Shown here in pieces: positions 13,204 to 14,401 of a stretch of DNA of 14,401 nucleotides. Position numbers and translations under genes: made by a program. Within the stretch, counting starts at the first letter, position 1. Every line of letters begins with the position of its first letter. Source of the DNA: Anaerolineaceae bacterium UBA2274 (lineage in GTDB: Bacteria > Chloroflexota > Anaerolineae > Anaerolineales > Anaerolineaceae); NCBI GenBank assembly GCA_002347705.1, contig DDWY01000039.1, forward strand, positions 1,191 through 15,591, written 5' to 3'. The notes under the pieces are model-generated. The model saw nothing but the letters and a program-made list of their open reading frames with translations, did not search any database and was not told the origin of the DNA.

Positions 13204-14190
13204 CTAAGGTATAAGCCAAACATTTTGATTATCTAGCTCATCAAATTGAATGTCTCTTGTCCTATATACATAAATGCCATTGACCTTAGAGGCTTCGCTT
13301 ATTGTGATGTAATTATCGTGAACTTTTTCCACGATTGCGACATGCCCGTAAGTGGAATTAGATTTATAACCAGGATCCCAGGTTATTGCATAACCTACCC
13401 CGATGGCATCTTTAAGGTTACCCTTCTCTCCTTCGCCGATTTGGTAGGCTTTATCTGCAAATTTGTGGCGATAATTAGCTGCAGCTTCATACTCAAAATT
13501 GCCAGGATACTTTTCTTTATACGCCTCTTTGCTTAGACCCTCTGAAGTGGATCCCAAATCAGGACGCCGAGCGGCGGCATACCGTGCACAACTGCGAACA
13601 TCATTCGTATCTTTCAGATTTACCTGATTAGGTGGTTGGGGGTAAGGTTTTGTTTCAACAGGTGCTGGCTCAGCAGGTGCCGGCGCAGGCTCCGCTGGGT
13701 CAGGTTCTGGATCTGGAGCAATTTTGTATGGGGCGGGAGTTCCAGTTCGTTCCCAAGGGAATGGGATTTTTTCTATCCAACCTCCTATTGTGCCAATACC
13801 ACCAACAATGACAGCTATTCCGCCGATTGCAACCTTACCGATGGAATCCAGTAAACCCTGCCAGGTATTGTTTAAATTATCTAAAAAAGAAGACCACAGA
13901 GATCCGATGGATTCTAGTGATGAACCAAATCGATTAGCCTTCGCTTCCCATTGGTTTGCCTTCTGAGTGGCAGCGTTACCCATCAGTTGTAAGGCTATCA
14001 TCGATTGGGCAGTAATTCGGGAAAGGCTCTCAAGTCGATCCATAAATTCCTCTCGTGCCTGGCTTTGCCAGTCAGCTCCACGTGCAGTAGAGACGATTAG
14101 GGACATATGGTTATGTAGAGATTGGGATGTTTGGCTCGCAGCTTTCGCCATTGCGCGAACCTGATCGGGATCCATTGCGATTCTTGACAT
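13204..14190 (-). CDS. WXG100-like protein with C-terminal CHAP peptidoglycan-hydrolase domain
   Basis: A 328-residue modular protein. Residues ~1-95 form two amphipathic helices with GADWQSQAREEF at the turn (Trp41; WQS in place of WXG), as in WXG100/ESAT-6 proteins exported by type VII systems. Residues ~118-138 are a hydrophobic Gly/Ile/Val-rich segment. Residues ~152-188 are a Pro/Ala/Glu linker. Residues ~190-328 look like a CHAP amidase/endopeptidase: Cys201 in VRSCARYAAARRPD is the likely nucleophile, His283 lies in YGHVAIVEKV, and Glu299 in YITISEAS is the third active residue. No Sec signal is present, which fits type VII export. The start is the ATG at 14190, with AAGGAGG 9 nt upstream; the ATG at 14232 lacks a site and adds only a basic tail. 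It is the first gene of a two-gene operon. Substrate (own or rival cell wall) is unknown. Confidence 0.85.
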   Translation of the reverse strand: MSRIAMDPDQVRAMAKAASQTSQSLHNHMSLIVSTARGADWQSQAREEFMDRLESLSRITAQSMIALQLMGNAATQKANQWEAKANRFGSSLESIGSLWSSFLDNLNNTWQGLLDSIGKVAIGGIAVIVGGIGTIGGWIEKIPFPWERTGTPAPYKIAPDPEPDPAEPAPAPAEPAPVETKPYPQPPNQVNLKDTNDVRSCARYAAARRPDLGSTSEGLSKEAYKEKYPGNFEYEAAANYRHKFADKAYQIGEGEKGNLKDAIGVGYAITWDPGYKSNSTYGHVAIVEKVHDNYITISEASKVNGIYVYRTRDIQFDELDNQNVWLIP

Positions 14191-14234
14191 AACGAATTTC
14201 CTCCTTTTTATTCGATTTTGAGATTTGGGCAATT

Positions 14235-14271
14235 CTTAATTGGTGACATAAAACCAGCCACCCTTAATTGG
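14235..14271. repeat. 9-bp direct repeat in the leader of the WXG/CHAP operon
   Basis: CTTAATTGG occurs at 14235-14243 and again at 14263-14271, 28 nt apart, just downstream of the predicted -10. The repeats could be paired sites for a regulator, or chance in an A+T-rich stretch. Confidence 0.4.
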
Positions 14272-14276
14272 CTTCG

Positions 14277-14285
14277 ATTATAGCA
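14277..14285 (-). promoter_or_regulatory. Extended -10 promoter of the WXG/CHAP operon
   Basis: On the minus strand TGC is followed at once by a perfect TATAAT (14282-14277), an extended -10. No good -35 lies 16-18 nt upstream. The start would be near 14270, about 80 nt before the ATG at 14190. Confidence 0.5.
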
Positions 14286-14300
14286 TCACTTAAAAGATAA

Positions 14301-14401
14301 ATGACTCTACTGCAAAAACCCGAACAGGAAAAGGCAACCGTCAAACAACTGACCGAGGCCGCCATCCGCAAGGCTGGAATAGCACCCTCAGCAAGGGCTG
14401 A
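14301..14401 (+). CDS. Start of an unidentified gene, cut by the window edge
   Basis: ATG at 14301, directly after an in-frame TAA, opens a frame that stays open to the end of the window (33 full codons, beginning MTLLQKPEQEKATVKQLTEA). The composition is plausible for a protein (Glu/Lys/Ala-rich, helical) and more G+C-rich than the leader beside it. There is no clear Shine-Dalgarno and no recognisable family. It is divergent from the WXG/CHAP gene. It may be a real gene or a chance frame. Confidence 0.35.
   Translation, partial: MTLLQKPEQEKATVKQLTEAAIRKAGIAPSARA

Noticed and set aside
14191..14232. Upstream ATG at 14232 for the WXG/CHAP gene
   Set aside because: The ATG at 14190 has AAGGAGG at ideal spacing; the longer form adds a basic tail encoded by the leader.
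1..14401. CRISPR arrays, insertion sequences, tRNA or rRNA genes
   Set aside because: No regularly spaced repeats, transposase motifs, terminal inverted repeats or cloverleaf-like sequences were seen on reading both strands.

Overview
The window reads as a piece of a bacterial chromosome, most likely from Chloroflexota (Anaerolineae-like). This placement is an inference. It rests on the look of RpoB (no E. coli-type insertion in the first half, a large insertion in the second), an S12 with the longer loop seen in Bacillus S12, and a WXG100-type secreted protein next to housekeeping genes. No rRNA or tRNA was seen that would settle the taxonomy.

Left block (1-3381, minus strand): a thiamine-salvage operon. 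Its order in transcription is a probable extended -10 promoter, a clear TPP riboswitch, a hairpin/U-tract expression platform, thiamine pyrophosphokinase, a thiamine-binding lipoprotein, and a two-module ABC permease that runs off the left edge. An ATPase gene (thiQ-like) may lie beyond the edge. Imported thiamine is converted to TPP by the first enzyme, and TPP then closes the operon through the riboswitch.

Middle block (3460-12379, plus strand): a GntR/UTRA regulator comes first, then two tandem sigma70-type promoters and a short leader with a hairpin. These are followed by rpoB, a second strong promoter that overlaps the rpoB stop codon, a structured leader with two overlapping hairpins, and rpsL-rpsG-fusA-rpsJ (the str cluster). 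rpoC does not follow rpoB, tuf is missing between fusA and rpsJ, and the S10 ribosomal-protein operon does not continue after rpsJ. A gene-poor stretch with several hairpins then closes the operon.

Right block (12380-14401): a visibly more A+T-rich accessory pair on the minus strand. The first gene in transcription encodes a WXG100-like N-terminus, a hydrophobic segment, a Pro-rich linker and a CHAP peptidoglycan-hydrolase domain. It is tightly coupled to a 263-residue protein whose N-terminal pattern resembles EspG-type type VII secretion chaperones. Together they look like a type VII-type secreted cell-wall hydrolase or toxin with its dedicated chaperone or immunity protein. A divergent ORF starts at 14301 and is cut by the window edge.

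The most interesting items are the CHAP/EspG-like pair, the RpoB rifampicin-pocket substitutions with the large insertion, the broken rpoBC/str/S10 gene order, and the mutually exclusive hairpins in the str leader.
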